A stretch of 64,000 nucleotides of DNA from Armatimonadota bacterium (GTDB lineage Bacteria > Armatimonadota > Chthonomonadetes > Chthonomonadales > Chthonomonadaceae): assembly GCA_028871815.1 (NCBI GenBank), contig JAGWMJ010000002.1:62001-126000 (forward strand). The letters run 5' to 3'. The notes beneath the pieces are model-generated. The model was not told the origin of the DNA and did no database searches. It saw only the letters and a program-made list of their open reading frames with translations. This document shows, one piece after another, positions 7,588-17,291 of this stretch (within the stretch, counting starts at the first letter, position 1; each line of letters opens with the position of its first letter). Made by a program: the position numbers and the translations under genes.

Positions 7588-9075
7588 TCAATTCCGCCAG
7601 CCCGCGCCTTCCCGCCAGGGATCCGGAGCCTTCGGGCTGGTTGCGGGCGCCCCGCGAACGTCCGCTCCGGAAGCGCTGATAGCGGCCAGCGCCAGCAGAA
7701 CCTCGTCCGGAGGCGCCTGGTCGTGTGAGGCGGTGTCTAGCTCCTCTTCCAGCAGACGCGTATACAGATCGCCCTGCACAAATGTGGGGTGCCTTAGAAT
7801 GCGAAGCAAATCGGGGATGCTGGTGGCAATGCCAAGCACGTCAAAGTGGAGCAGCGCCTGCTCCAGTCGCGCTGCTGCGAGGTCCCGTGTCTCGCCTGAA
7901 CAGATCACCTTGGCCAAAAGTGGGTCGTACCAGGAAGGAACAATGCTCCCTCGCTCCACTCCGGTATCGCAGCGCACGCCCGGGCCGACGGGTGGCGCCC
8001 ACGCCGCAATCTCGCCGGCTGAAGGAAGGTGCGTCTCCGGATCCTCCGCACACACTCGCGCCTCAATAGCGTGGCCGCACCATCGGACTTCGCTCTGCTT
8101 CCACCGCATTGGTTTACCGGCGGCTATCTCCAGCTGCATCCGCACCAGGTCCAGGCCGGTCACCATCTCGGTAACCGGATGCTCCACCTGCAGCCGTGCA
8201 TTCACTTCCAGAAAGTAGAAACGCCCGGTGGCGGGCTCAAATAGAAACTCCACCGTGCCGGCGCCACAATAGGCGGACGCTTTCGCCACCGCAACCGCAG
8301 TCTGGCAGACCTCTTCGCGCTGGTTGGCGGTTAGCGCCGGCGATGGGCTCTCTTCAATCACCTTCTGGTGGCGGCGCTGCAGCGAGCATTCGCGCTCGCC
8401 AAGGTGCAGTACGCCGCCGTGAGTATCGCCAAACACCTGAACCTCGATGTGGCGCGGTCGATCAAGATACAGCTCCAGCAGAACGCGGCTGTCACCCCTG
8501 GCCGCTACCGCTTCGCGTCGCGCTTCGGCCAGTTGATCGAGAAACACTGCCGCACTTCCAGCGATGCGCAGCCCTCGGCCGCCGCCGCCGGAAACTGCCT
8601 TGATGAGGACTGGAAAGCTGATGAGGCGCGCGGCGTCCAGGAGGGCCGCATCGGATTGATCTTCGCCATCGTAGCCCGGTACCACCGGGACGCCGGCCGC
8701 GGCCATCGTACGGCGCGCGGCACTTTTGTTCGTCAGTAGGTCCATACATTCCGGCGAGGGACCGATAAACGCCATTCCCGCTTCGTCGCAGGCCCGCGCG
8801 AACAACGGGCTCTCGCTCAAAAACCCGTAACCGGGATGAACGGCGTCGGCATGGAGAGCGGCGGCGCCGGCCGTCATAGCCTCCACGTTCAGGTAGCTCG
8901 CGGCTGCCGGCGCCGGGCCCACGCAGATCGCGGCCGTGGCATAGCGCACGAAGGGCGCTCCGGCATCGGCCTCGGAGTAGAGCGCCAGCGGCTCAATACC
9001 AGCTTCACGGCACGTCCGCATAATGCGGAGGGCTATCTCACCGCGATTGGCCACAGCCACGCGCCGCAGCTTCAA
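7588..9075 (-). CDS. Biotin carboxylase subunit, methylcrotonyl-CoA carboxylase type
   Basis: The 495-residue protein carries the biotin carboxylase N-domain (VANRGEIALRIMRTCREAG), the ATP-grasp with glycine loop KAVSGGGGRGLRI, the ERECSLQRRHQKVIEE catalytic segment, EVNARLQVEHPVTE, and the C-domain. The end, ...DPWREGAGWRN, corresponds to the point where MCC alpha chains normally continue into the BT domain, but here a TGA stops it. The start overlaps the enoyl-CoA hydratase stop by 4 bp. It carboxylates biotin on the downstream carrier protein, feeding the beta subunit at 9869-11473. Leucine context makes methylcrotonyl-CoA the likely substrate. Confidence 0.93.
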   Translation of the reverse strand: MKLRRVAVANRGEIALRIMRTCREAGIEPLALYSEADAGAPFVRYATAAICVGPAPAAASYLNVEAMTAGAAALHADAVHPGYGFLSESPLFARACDEAGMAFIGPSPECMDLLTNKSAARRTMAAAGVPVVPGYDGEDQSDAALLDAARLISFPVLIKAVSGGGGRGLRIAGSAAVFLDQLAEARREAVAARGDSRVLLELYLDRPRHIEVQVFGDTHGGVLHLGERECSLQRRHQKVIEESPSPALTANQREEVCQTAVAVAKASAYCGAGTVEFLFEPATGRFYFLEVNARLQVEHPVTEMVTGLDLVRMQLEIAAGKPMRWKQSEVRWCGHAIEARVCAEDPETHLPSAGEIAAWAPPVGPGVRCDTGVERGSIVPSWYDPLLAKVICSGETRDLAAARLEQALLHFDVLGIATSIPDLLRILRHPTFVQGDLYTRLLEEELDTASHDQAPPDEVLLALAAISASGADVRGAPATSPKAPDPWREGAGWRN

Positions 9076-9857
9076 CCGGTGAGCCCGTCAAATCGCGGCG
9101 CGCGCTTCTCCAGAAAGGCGGTCAGCCCCTCCTGCCCCTCGGGCGAAACGCGGAGTTCCGCGATGCATTCTGCTGTGTGCTGCGCCACAGCACCGCTCTG
9201 GATGCCCGGTAACTCGCGCAGCAGTTTCTTGGTGGCCGCCACGGCTCTTGGCGCCGCCCGCGCGAATTCTGCCGCCGACTCATAAGCCACGTTGTACAGA
9301 CGGTCTGGCGGCACAACTTCGTCCAACAGTCCCGCCCGAAGTGCCGCCTCTGCCGAAAACTTGCGTCCCGTCACCATCCAGGAGCGCGCTCGCCCGCCGG
9401 TGCGGCGCAGTATGAACGGAGCGATGGTTGCAGGCGCCAGCCCCAAACGCACTTCGCTGAACGCAAACACGCAATCCTCGGCGGCAACCGCATAATCGCA
9501 GGCTGAAATGAGCCCAATAGCGCCACCCATGGCCGCTCCCTGAACCTCCGCCACCGTTACCTTGCGGCACTCATCAATCGCCGCGAAGAGCGCCTGCAGC
9601 CGCAGCGCGTCTGCAAGGTTCTCTTCGCGTGAATATGCCGCCATGCGCCGCATCCAGTCGAGGTCGGCCCCGGCAGAGAATACGCTGCCCATGCCCCGGA
9701 GCACCACGACGCGCACTGCCGTGTCGGCCCCAAAATCGGCAAATGCAGCCATCAGCTCCGCAATCATCGAGTCGTCAAACGCATTTCGCTGCTCGGGGCG
9801 ATTCAGCGTGATGGTGCCAACACCGTTCGATTCAACCGCGCGCTCAATGCTGCTCAT
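9072..9857 (-). CDS. Enoyl-CoA hydratase/isomerase, probable methylglutaconyl-CoA hydratase
   Basis: The 261-residue crotonase-fold protein has the oxyanion-hole segments FSAGADLDWM and GAAMGGAIGLISACD, and the acidic position in FSEVRLGLAPA. The SADLxWM-type motif and the position between the two carboxylase subunit genes fit methylglutaconyl-CoA hydratase (LiuC). I chose ATG 9857 behind AGAGAGAG; a GTG two codons upstream (9863) is an alternative. The stop overlaps the biotin carboxylase start. In the pathway it makes HMG-CoA for the lyase at the end of the operon. Confidence 0.88.
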   Translation of the reverse strand: MSSIERAVESNGVGTITLNRPEQRNAFDDSMIAELMAAFADFGADTAVRVVVLRGMGSVFSAGADLDWMRRMAAYSREENLADALRLQALFAAIDECRKVTVAEVQGAAMGGAIGLISACDYAVAAEDCVFAFSEVRLGLAPATIAPFILRRTGGRARSWMVTGRKFSAEAALRAGLLDEVVPPDRLYNVAYESAAEFARAAPRAVAATKKLLRELPGIQSGAVAQHTAECIAELRVSPEGQEGLTAFLEKRAPRFDGLTG

Positions 9858-9868
9858 AGTCACTCTCT

Positions 9869-11473
9869 CTACATACGGAACACGCCAAAGTCTGTGCTGG
9901 GAATCGGTGCGTTGTACGCTGCGGATATTCCAAGCCCAATGGCCATACGCGTATCAACGGGGTCCAGAATGCCGTCATCCCACAGCCTGGCCGTGCTGTA
10001 CATCGGGCTGCCTTCGTCTTCGTACTGCTCAAGAATTGGCCGGGCGATCGCCTCAGCCTCCGCTTCCGACAGCTCACGACCCTGAGCAGCCATCTGCTCG
10101 CGCTTTATCTGCACCATCACGCCCGCCGCCTGTGCGCCACCCATCACCGATATGCGCGCGCCCGGCCACATCCAAAGCTGGCGCGGCGAATAGGCCCGTC
10201 CGCACATTCCGTAGTTGCCGGCTCCAAACGACCCTCCGATTATCACCGTAAACTTGGGAATATCGGCGCAGGCAACGGCGGTCACCATCTTGGCGCCGTG
10301 GCGGGCAATGCCTTCGTTTTCGTACTTGCGGCCCACCATAAAGCCGGTGATGTTCTGCAGAAAGACCAGCGGAATGCGCCGCTGGCAGCAGAGCTCCACG
10401 AAGTGCGCGCCTTTTTGCGCGCTCTCCGAAAACAGAATGCCGTTGTTGGCCATAATCCCAACGTCAAACCCCAGCCAGCGCGCGAACCCGCAGACCAGTG
10501 TTGTGCCAAACAGCGCCTTAAACTCCGCAAAGCGGCTGCCATCCACCAGGCGGGCGATGACCTCCCGGACCTCAAATGGCGTACGCAAGTCGGTCGGCAC
10601 GATTCCGTAAAGATCCGCTGCCGGATAGAGTGGATCTTCCGCCTCGGCAAAGCCGTTCGGCAGCTGCTTTTGACCGGGTATGGCGGCGACGATCTCGCGC
10701 AGCAGGCGGATGGCCTCTTCGTCATTTTCCGCCAGGTAATCGGCAACGCCGCTCAGGCGAGTATGAACATCTGCGCCGCCCAGCTCTTCCGCCGTCACCT
10801 CTTCGCCGGTGGCCGCCTTGACCAGCGGCGGGCCGGCGAGAAAGATGGTGCCGGTGCCGCGGACGATTATCGCCTGGTCCGCCATCGCCGGTACATACGC
10901 GCCACCTGCCGTGCAGCTGCCCATCACGGCCGCTATCTGGGGTATGCCAGCGGCCGACATCCGCGCCTGATTGTAGAATATTCGCCCGAAGTGATCGCGA
11001 TCTGGGAAAACCTGAGCCTGCAGCGGCAAGAATGCGCCACCCGAATCGACAAGGTAGATGCATGGCAGCCGGTTTTCAGACGCTATCTCCTGCGCGCGCA
11101 GGTGCTTCCTGGCCGTCATCGGGAAGTAGGTGCCACCCTTTACCGTGGCGTCGTTGGCCACAATCATGCAGTCCAGCCCGCACACTGAACCGATACCGGT
11201 TACGATGCCGGCGCCAGGCGCTCCGCCATCATACAGCCCATTCGCCGCAAGCGTGCTGAACTCCAGGAACGGTGAGCCCTCGTCAATCAAGGCTTCGATG
11301 CGCTCCCGCGCCAACATCTTGCCGCGCGCATGATGGCGTTCGCATGCCGCCTTGCCGCCACCGGCGCGAGCAACCTCCATCGCCTGTTTCAGGCTGGAGG
11401 TAAGTGCGCGCTGGCGGGCCGCATTCTCCTGATAATCCGCCAGTGATGTGTCGACACGGGTTGGGAGGATCAT
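9869..11473 (-). CDS. Methylcrotonyl-CoA carboxylase beta (carboxyltransferase) subunit
   Basis: The 534-residue carboxyltransferase has the two crotonase-like halves of acyl-CoA carboxylase beta subunits. Diagnostic stretches are [60 protein letters not shown], and in the C-half [15 protein letters not shown] and [16 protein letters not shown]. The sequence follows the methylcrotonyl type rather than propionyl or acetyl types. ATG 11473 is preferred to the TTG at 11485. It transfers CO2 from biotin on the carrier at 7056-7568 to methylcrotonyl-CoA. Confidence 0.94.
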   Translation of the reverse strand: MILPTRVDTSLADYQENAARQRALTSSLKQAMEVARAGGGKAACERHHARGKMLARERIEALIDEGSPFLEFSTLAANGLYDGGAPGAGIVTGIGSVCGLDCMIVANDATVKGGTYFPMTARKHLRAQEIASENRLPCIYLVDSGGAFLPLQAQVFPDRDHFGRIFYNQARMSAAGIPQIAAVMGSCTAGGAYVPAMADQAIIVRGTGTIFLAGPPLVKAATGEEVTAEELGGADVHTRLSGVADYLAENDEEAIRLLREIVAAIPGQKQLPNGFAEAEDPLYPAADLYGIVPTDLRTPFEVREVIARLVDGSRFAEFKALFGTTLVCGFARWLGFDVGIMANNGILFSESAQKGAHFVELCCQRRIPLVFLQNITGFMVGRKYENEGIARHGAKMVTAVACADIPKFTVIIGGSFGAGNYGMCGRAYSPRQLWMWPGARISVMGGAQAAGVMVQIKREQMAAQGRELSEAEAEAIARPILEQYEDEGSPMYSTARLWDDGILDPVDTRMAIGLGISAAYNAPIPSTDFGVFRM

Positions 11474-11493
11474 TGTGGCCTGCAACTATGCTG

Positions 11494-12570
11494 TCACACC
11501 GCCGGAATCACCCACAACCGTCCGCGATAGCTGAAACTGAGCGAAGACCCCCTGGGTAGCCAGCGTATGTTGACCGGCCACGTGTAGCGAACCGACCTCG
11601 AGGAAGGATCGCGGTAGGGCACCATGGGCGCGCTGCCGATATGTTTCATGCCCCGTCCCATAGCGTCACTCAGCCAGAGGCCGCAACTCGAACCGTTTTT
11701 CAATACCCAGGCCAACCGAGTCCCTTGTGGCGACAGCGCTGCTTCGGATACGCGGCAGCGTGCCGGCAGGGCTACCGGCAGACCCACGGCCCGTGTCGCC
11801 GCGCCATGCCACTCGGCAAGCAACAGCATAGCGTGGTCCGACGCGGCGGAGCGGCCCGCCGGCGCATCGAGGAGCATCACGTGACCGGAAGCCGAGATGC
11901 CCAGCATCAGGCCGTCCGGCAGGCCGCTTACCGGAATCACCTGCTGAACTCCGGGCAGCTCGACGTCGTGCACGACCAGTCTCGGAACACGCCATACACC
12001 GTTGGTCATCACTTCCGCAGCCTCAACCCACTGACTCGAGTCGCGAGACCACGCTGGGTCCTCCGACGTCTGGTGGTCGCCGCCGCGCGGCCACCGGCCT
12101 TTGAGCTCGCCGGAGAGTGAGTAGAGGTACCAGTGAGTATCCCGACCGGCCCACAAAAGCATGGTGCCATTCGGAGCGATGCTGCTGGTGGCAGGTAGGT
12201 CCAAACGCTCTGGATTGGCGTCGATACCGCCGGTGCCTGATGGCGAGCCGACAACCATGGCACGATGCGCTGCGCTGTTTTGGTACGCTGCCGTAAGCAG
12301 ATTGAGCGGCGCCGTGAGGCCCGTCTTCCGGTCTCGCAAACTGATGTTCCACGTCCGGTCCCGAGTGTGCTCAATCAGCAGCAGCGTATTCTCATCGCGC
12401 CAAAAGTACCGGCTCTGTACGGCGTCGGGCGCTGGGGCAAAGCTGTGGGCGCGCTCAGTGAGTGACGTGTCGGGTCCCGTCTCAACAGCCGCGGCACGGC
12501 GAAGCAAACCCGAACACCCTGCAGCCGCGCAAGTGGTGAAGAAAGCCCTCCGACTAGCCTGGTTCGCCAT
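11494..12570 (-). CDS. Exported beta-propeller-like protein of unknown function
   Basis: The 358-residue protein starts with MANQASRRAFFTTCAAAGCSGLL, a Tat-like twin-arginine leader (SRRAFF) that also has a possible lipobox Cys at residue 19. The body repeats short WD/PD40-like blades: RYFWRDENTLLLIE, SIAPNGTMLLWAG, DPAWSRDSSQWVEAA, EAALSPQGTRLAWVL and IRWLPRGSSLSFSYRGRL. These fit a TolB-like propeller of five to six blades. It sits inside the leucine cluster between the E1 gene and the carboxyltransferase, on the same strand, but has no clear metabolic role there. Confidence 0.6.
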   Translation of the reverse strand: MANQASRRAFFTTCAAAGCSGLLRRAAAVETGPDTSLTERAHSFAPAPDAVQSRYFWRDENTLLLIEHTRDRTWNISLRDRKTGLTAPLNLLTAAYQNSAAHRAMVVGSPSGTGGIDANPERLDLPATSSIAPNGTMLLWAGRDTHWYLYSLSGELKGRWPRGGDHQTSEDPAWSRDSSQWVEAAEVMTNGVWRVPRLVVHDVELPGVQQVIPVSGLPDGLMLGISASGHVMLLDAPAGRSAASDHAMLLLAEWHGAATRAVGLPVALPARCRVSEAALSPQGTRLAWVLKNGSSCGLWLSDAMGRGMKHIGSAPMVPYRDPSSRSVRYTWPVNIRWLPRGSSLSFSYRGRLWVIPAV

Positions 12571-12710
12571 GTTCCCGCCACCGCCGTTCCATACGAGATT
12601 TGCGTGAGCAGTGCGCCTGCCTACCGCCTCCAGAGTATATCACGCAGCGCGTCCCAAGGTGCGGCCAACAGGGGCAGAATCCGGCACCATCGATTCGAGA
12701 TCGTTGTGCG

Positions 12711-15215
12711 TCAGACGCCCAGTCTGCTTCGCCGTAGGACCTCGTCTCCGCCACACGGCCGTACTGGTTTGTAGCCCTTCAACGGCAGCAGATTCTCGTG
12801 TATGGCGTCCAGAATATCCGTAGGGTAGGGGAAAAACGCCTCCTCCAGCTCGTCCGGTGGCGTTATCCAGTTGCGGGCGCCAACCACCACCGGCGGCGCG
12901 TCCAGGTCATCAAATGCCAGTCTGCCGATCGTTGCTGCAAACGTCTGCAGCACGCTTCCGCGCTCGCAGGCATCGGAGGCCAGCAGAATGCGGCCCGTTT
13001 TGCGCACCGATTCCAGCGGCAAGGTGTAGTCAAACGGCGTCAGCGAACGGGCGTCTATCACCTCGCAGGTTACACCAAACTCCTCCTTCAGCCGGTCAGC
13101 CGCTTCCAGTGCGCGGTAGAGCGTGGCGCCTACTGTGAGGATCGTGACGTCGCTGCCGGAGCGCTTGATGTCTGGCTTGCCGATCTCCACGCGATACTCA
13201 TCCCGCGGTACGCCGCCAGGGTGAAAAACCTCCGGCATGTCGTACAGCCGCTGACTCTCAAAGAAGATGACGGGATCACTGCCGGTGAGCGCGCTGGTCA
13301 TCAATCCGCGGGCGTCATACGGCGTCGCGGGAAACACCACCTTGAGGCCGGGAATATGCGTAACCAGCGCAGTCCAATCCTGACTGTGTTGCGCGCCGTA
13401 CTTGCTGCCGACGGAAACGCGCACCACCACCGGCATCTCCAGCGTTCCGCCCGACATCGCTTGCCACTTTGCCAGCTGGTTGAACAGTTCGTCGCCGGCG
13501 CGCCCCATAAAGTCGCAGTACATCAGCTCTACCAGCGCGCGTCCACCCTCCAGCGCGTAGCCCACGGCGGCGCCTACAATTGCGCCCTCGGCAATTGGGC
13601 TGTTGAACAACCGGTGGTACGGTGTGGCTTCGGTCAGGCCGCGATAGACGGCAAAGGCGCCACCCCAATCGCGGTTTTCTTCGCCCCAGAGGGCCAACGT
13701 TGGGTCGGCATACAGCCGCGGCAATATCGCTTCGTAAAGCGCGTCTCGCATGGCAAGGCACTTGCCTCGCGGCAGAGGCGTCCCGTCACCATCCAGTCCG
13801 CTCCGGCTTTTGGCTTCCAACTGCCGGGACCGAGCGTTCGCCGTGATCGGCTCGAGCATATCGGCACTTTCGCCGTTCCATGGGGCCGCAGTCTCCATGC
13901 CGGCCGGCGCGGCGGGTACCGGCCGATGCTGATTGGATGTGATCGTCCGCTCCAGCAGATTGCCGTCCACCATCAGGTTGGCGCGCGGCGAAATCTCCAG
14001 ATCGGCAGCGGAGCGCAGAGCCCGCGCTACAATCTCCTGAACCTGTTGCTCCATTTCACCGCGGGCGGAGGCAGCAAGCACATTTGCCTTCTCCAACTGC
14101 AAGCCAAACTGCTCCAGCGAGTCGACTTTCCGCCAGGCGTCAATCTCGCTCTTTTCGCGGTATGAGGAGGCGTCGGAGGGTGAGTGCCCGCTGTAGCGGT
14201 AGGTTACGGTATCCAGCAGTACCGGCCCGTCGCCGCGCTCCAGCGTTTGGCGCTTGCGCCGAATGGCGTCTACCACGGCCAACGGATTGTAGCCGTCAAC
14301 ACGCTCGGCATGAAGCGACGTGGGCGATAGGCCGGCGCCCAGCCGCGCAAGGATGCCCATGCCGCCCGTTTCGCCGACCGGTTGCCCGCCCATGCCGTAA
14401 AAGTTGTTGACGAAATTGAAGATCAGCGGCAGTCCGCCACGATGAGCGCTATCCCAAAGAGTCTTGAACTGGTCCATCGTCGCGAAGGAGAGCGCCTCCC
14501 ACGTTGGACCGCAGCTGGCTGATGCATCGCCGATATTGCAAATGACGATGCCGGCGCCGCGGTGTATTCGCTTGAAGAGCGCGGCGCCGGTGGCGATATC
14601 GGCCGACCCACCTACGATGGCATTGTTGGGGTAGATGCCGAACGGCGTGAAAAAAGCGTGCATGCTGCCGCCCATTCCGCGATTGAAACCAGCCTCGCGT
14701 CCGAAGATTTCGGCCAGCGCACCGTAGAGCAGAAAGTCGACTGCAAGGTCGTGAACTGTACCGGCGCCAGTCCGCTCCACGGCCCGGAGCGTTTCGCCGT
14801 CCAGGCTCGTCTCCATGATGGTGGTAAGCGTGGTGTCGTCCAGCTTATCAATCGCCGACAGCCCCTTCGCCAGTATCTCGCCGTGGCTGCGATGACTTCC
14901 AAAGATATGGTCATGGCAATCTAGCAACCATGCCTGACCCACAGCGGAGGCCTCCTGCCCGATAGAAAGGTGTGCGGGGCCCTTGTGGTTATATTCGATT
15001 CCGCTCCAGGATCCCTTCAGCTTGATGTCGTTCAGCATCGTCTCAAAGGTGCGGATGATCGTCATGTCGCGCAGCATCCGGACCAGCTCGGCGTCACTGA
15101 AGTTGGCGCGCTCCTGTTTCAACGTACGACCGTACTCGTTTACAGGTATCGGGGCGAACAACACCTCGCCGCGCTTTCGCACCTTGACGGGATCAATCAA
15201 CAGACTCTTCGGCAT
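12711..15215 (-). CDS. Thiamine-diphosphate 2-oxoacid dehydrogenase E1, fused alpha and beta subunits
   Basis: The 834-residue protein joins an E1-alpha half (about 30-400) to an E1-beta half (about 480-820). The alpha half has the [11 protein letters not shown] and GSMHAFF segments and the ThDP motif from GDASASCGP to NFVNN. The beta half has [56 protein letters not shown] and [10 protein letters not shown]. The linker (about 400-480) is Ala/Pro-rich. It would decarboxylate a branched-chain or related 2-oxoacid; the leucine genes downstream favour 2-oxoisocaproate/2-oxoisovalerate. ATG 15215 has the ribosome site AGGAG. No E2 or E3 gene is in the window. Confidence 0.9.
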   Translation of the reverse strand: MPKSLLIDPVKVRKRGEVLFAPIPVNEYGRTLKQERANFSDAELVRMLRDMTIIRTFETMLNDIKLKGSWSGIEYNHKGPAHLSIGQEASAVGQAWLLDCHDHIFGSHRSHGEILAKGLSAIDKLDDTTLTTIMETSLDGETLRAVERTGAGTVHDLAVDFLLYGALAEIFGREAGFNRGMGGSMHAFFTPFGIYPNNAIVGGSADIATGAALFKRIHRGAGIVICNIGDASASCGPTWEALSFATMDQFKTLWDSAHRGGLPLIFNFVNNFYGMGGQPVGETGGMGILARLGAGLSPTSLHAERVDGYNPLAVVDAIRRKRQTLERGDGPVLLDTVTYRYSGHSPSDASSYREKSEIDAWRKVDSLEQFGLQLEKANVLAASARGEMEQQVQEIVARALRSAADLEISPRANLMVDGNLLERTITSNQHRPVPAAPAGMETAAPWNGESADMLEPITANARSRQLEAKSRSGLDGDGTPLPRGKCLAMRDALYEAILPRLYADPTLALWGEENRDWGGAFAVYRGLTEATPYHRLFNSPIAEGAIVGAAVGYALEGGRALVELMYCDFMGRAGDELFNQLAKWQAMSGGTLEMPVVVRVSVGSKYGAQHSQDWTALVTHIPGLKVVFPATPYDARGLMTSALTGSDPVIFFESQRLYDMPEVFHPGGVPRDEYRVEIGKPDIKRSGSDVTILTVGATLYRALEAADRLKEEFGVTCEVIDARSLTPFDYTLPLESVRKTGRILLASDACERGSVLQTFAATIGRLAFDDLDAPPVVVGARNWITPPDELEEAFFPYPTDILDAIHENLLPLKGYKPVRPCGGDEVLRRSRLGV

Positions 15216-15374
15216 GCCTTGTTCTCCTGAGTGTCAATCCATTTGGCGGCCCGACGCCGCTCCTCTTGACAACAGCATACACGTTTGAACGAAAATAAGC
15301 AATAATAAGTGAAAGAAATCGCAATGTATGGCCGGGCCGATTACCAAACGCACCGATCCAGCTGGTGAGAGCGG
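15216..15374. promoter_or_regulatory. Divergent promoter region with A-rich repeats, candidate DeoR operator
   Basis: This 159-bp region separates the divergent E1 and DeoR genes. It holds an A-rich patch at 15285-15320 with AATAAG at 15294-15299 and 15304-15309 (10 bp apart) and GAAA at 15291, 15311 and 15315. DeoR-family repressors often bind such GAAA/TTTC-rich repeats and regulate their neighbours. A possible minus-strand promoter is TTGCTT-17-TATGCT inside the same patch. All of this is by eye only. Confidence 0.3.
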
Positions 15375-16151
15375 ATGCTGAAACACGAGCGACATAGTCG
15401 AATACTCCGAGCGATGGAACTCGGCCAATCTGCCGAAGTAGCATCGCTCGCCAGGGAGTTTGGCGTATCGGAGCAGACGGTACGGACCGACCTTGCCGAA
15501 CTGGTTAGTCTTGGCAGGGTGGAACGCGTACACGGCGGGGCGCGTCTTCGTGTGCCGACCGCTGGCATCGAGGACGGCTGGCAGCGCCGCATGCAGGCGC
15601 AAACGCGGGCCAAAGCGGCGATTGCGGCGGCATCCGCCAGGCTGCTGCAGCCCGGGCAGCGCGTGCTGCTGGATGCCGGCACCACATGCCTCGCGATCGC
15701 GGCTCAGATGGCGCCACTGACCGAGGTGAAGGTTGTGACCAACTCGCTGGCCGCTCTGGAGCTTCTGTCTCGGGCCGGGCTGGAGGTCACGCTCCTCGCG
15801 GGCGTTTACCATCCGCAGCGGCGCGCGGTGATGGGCAGCCTTACACGCGCCAGCATCGCACAGGTGGGTGTGGACGTTGCCTTCATCGCTCCATCCGGCG
15901 TGGACCTGAAAACCGGTCTGACGGTTGCCGATGACGACGCGGCCGAACTGAAACGCGCGATGATCCATGCGGCCAGGCGCGTTTGTATCGTGGCCGACAG
16001 CACCAAGTTCGGCAAGGCCGGGCACGGCATAATCTGCCCGATCGATACCGGCATGGAGATCATCACGGATGCCGGCGTTGGGGAAGCGGAGCGGCGTGCC
16101 TTCAAGCAGAGAAAAGTGATACTGAATATCGCCGCCGCCGCTCCTCGGTGA
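15375..16151 (+). CDS. DeoR-family transcriptional regulator
   Basis: The 258-residue protein has an N-terminal helix-turn-helix (about 5-58: RHSRILRAMELGQ ... VSEQTVRTDLAELVSLGRVERVHGGA) and a DeoR sensor domain (about 75-235). That domain carries LLDAGTTCLAIAAQM, VVTNSLAALELL, GVDLKTGLTVADDDAAELKRAM and VADSTKFGK, which bind a phosphorylated sugar or related effector in this family. It points away from the leucine/E1 operon and lies 106 bp before pstS on the same strand. Target genes are not evident; autoregulation and control of the E1 operon are the simplest guesses. Confidence 0.92.
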   Translation: MLKHERHSRILRAMELGQSAEVASLAREFGVSEQTVRTDLAELVSLGRVERVHGGARLRVPTAGIEDGWQRRMQAQTRAKAAIAAASARLLQPGQRVLLDAGTTCLAIAAQMAPLTEVKVVTNSLAALELLSRAGLEVTLLAGVYHPQRRAVMGSLTRASIAQVGVDVAFIAPSGVDLKTGLTVADDDAAELKRAMIHAARRVCIVADSTKFGKAGHGIICPIDTGMEIITDAGVGEAERRAFKQRKVILNIAAAAPR

Positions 16152-16157
16152 GGAGTT

Positions 16158-16185
16158 TTAACATGCTGTTAACACTGCCTTAAAG
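16158..16185 (+). promoter_or_regulatory. Pho-box-like triple repeat upstream of pstS
   Basis: TTAACA at 16158-16163, TTAACA at 16169-16174 and TTAAAG at 16180-16185 are spaced exactly 11 bp, with 5-bp gaps. This matches the TT(A/T/C)ACA-N5 arrangement described for PhoP boxes in Bacillus and the general PhoB-type tandem layout. A further TTAACA is at 16206. The set lies 70-100 bp before the pstS start, with the phoB/phoR-like pair downstream in the same cluster. Confidence 0.7.
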
Positions 16186-16256
16186 CACAGCTTTTAGAAT
16201 CGCGGTTAACAAACCGCTGTCTGCGGCACGAAGCCAAGCTCTGCAGCGGTTGAAGA

Positions 16257-17291
16257 ATGGAGACCATGAAGCCACCCTTGCGTATCGCCTTGATCCTCGT
16301 AGGCGCCGTAGTTTGGGCGCTGGCAACCTCGGCAGCATCCGCGCAGACCATAATGGGCGCCGGTTCATCGTTTGCGTACCCGATCTATCAAAAATGGTTT
16401 GATGCCTATCACAAGCTGCATCCGGACGTGAACTTTAACTATCAGCCAAACGGCTCCGGGGCCGGAATAGCGCAGTACCAGTCCGGCGTGGTCGATTTTG
16501 GCGCTACCGATGCACCGCTTACCGATGCGCAGCTGGCCGCGTCCGGCCGGCCGACGGCACAGATCCCCACGGTCTCGGGCTGTATCGCCATGTCGTACAA
16601 TCTGCCCAACGTCCGCTCCGGGCTTCGCCTGTCGGGCTCGGTGATTGCAGAAATCTACCTGGGTGAGATCAAGCAGTGGAACGACAAGCGGATCGCTGCG
16701 CTCAATCCGCTCATTCCGCTTCCAAACCTGCCGATCGTGGTGGCGCATCGTGCCGACAGTTCAGGCACCACCTACGTCTTTACCAACTATCTGGCATCAG
16801 TCAGCCCGGAGTGGAAAGCCAAAGTGGGCGCCGCAAAGTCGGTCAACTGGCCGGTCGGACTAGGCGGCAACCAGAACCCGGGCGTAGCCGGGATCATCAA
16901 GGGATCGCCGGGCGGATTCGGCTACGTGGAACTGGCGTACATCCTGCAAACGCATCTTCCTGCCGCCACGGTTGAAAACGGCTCCGGGAACTTTGTGTTT
17001 CCCTCCGTGAGCAGCACGGCGCTCGCCGTTTCGGCAGCAGCGCCGCAGCTGAAGAAGGATCTGCGGGCGCTTACCGTCAGCGCGCCGGGGATGAATACCT
17101 ATCCTATCGTTGGCCTCACCTATCTGCTGGTACCCACCAACTCGCCGAAACCAGGCGTGACGGCGGCAATGCGCGCGTTCTTGACGTGGGCCATGGCCGA
17201 TGGACAGCAGCTGGCGCCGTCGCTGGCCTACGCGCCCCTACCGCCCAACGTGGCCACTGCTAACCTGAAAACCATCGGAGCCACCAAGTGA
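16257..17291 (+). CDS. pstS: Phosphate ABC transporter, periplasmic phosphate-binding protein
   Basis: The 344-residue protein has a signal peptide ending SAASAQT (about residue 31) and the PstS core: GAGSSFAYPIYQKW, NYQPNGSGAGIAQYQSGVVDFGATDAPL, IAEIYLGEIKQWND, VAHRADSSGTTYVFTNYL and GSPGGFGYVELAY. It binds phosphate outside the inner membrane for the PstCA channel encoded next. ATG 16257 is used; ATG 16266, behind GGAG, is as likely and leaves the signal peptide intact. The stop overlaps the permease GTG (GTGA). A Pho-box-like repeat lies upstream. Confidence 0.96.
   Translation: METMKPPLRIALILVGAVVWALATSAASAQTIMGAGSSFAYPIYQKWFDAYHKLHPDVNFNYQPNGSGAGIAQYQSGVVDFGATDAPLTDAQLAASGRPTAQIPTVSGCIAMSYNLPNVRSGLRLSGSVIAEIYLGEIKQWNDKRIAALNPLIPLPNLPIVVAHRADSSGTTYVFTNYLASVSPEWKAKVGAAKSVNWPVGLGGNQNPGVAGIIKGSPGGFGYVELAYILQTHLPAATVENGSGNFVFPSVSSTALAVSAAAPQLKKDLRALTVSAPGMNTYPIVGLTYLLVPTNSPKPGVTAAMRAFLTWAMADGQQLAPSLAYAPLPPNVATANLKTIGATK

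Noticed and set aside
12798-14165. 455-residue plus-strand open frame
   Set aside because: Shadow of the fused E1 gene in high-GC sequence.
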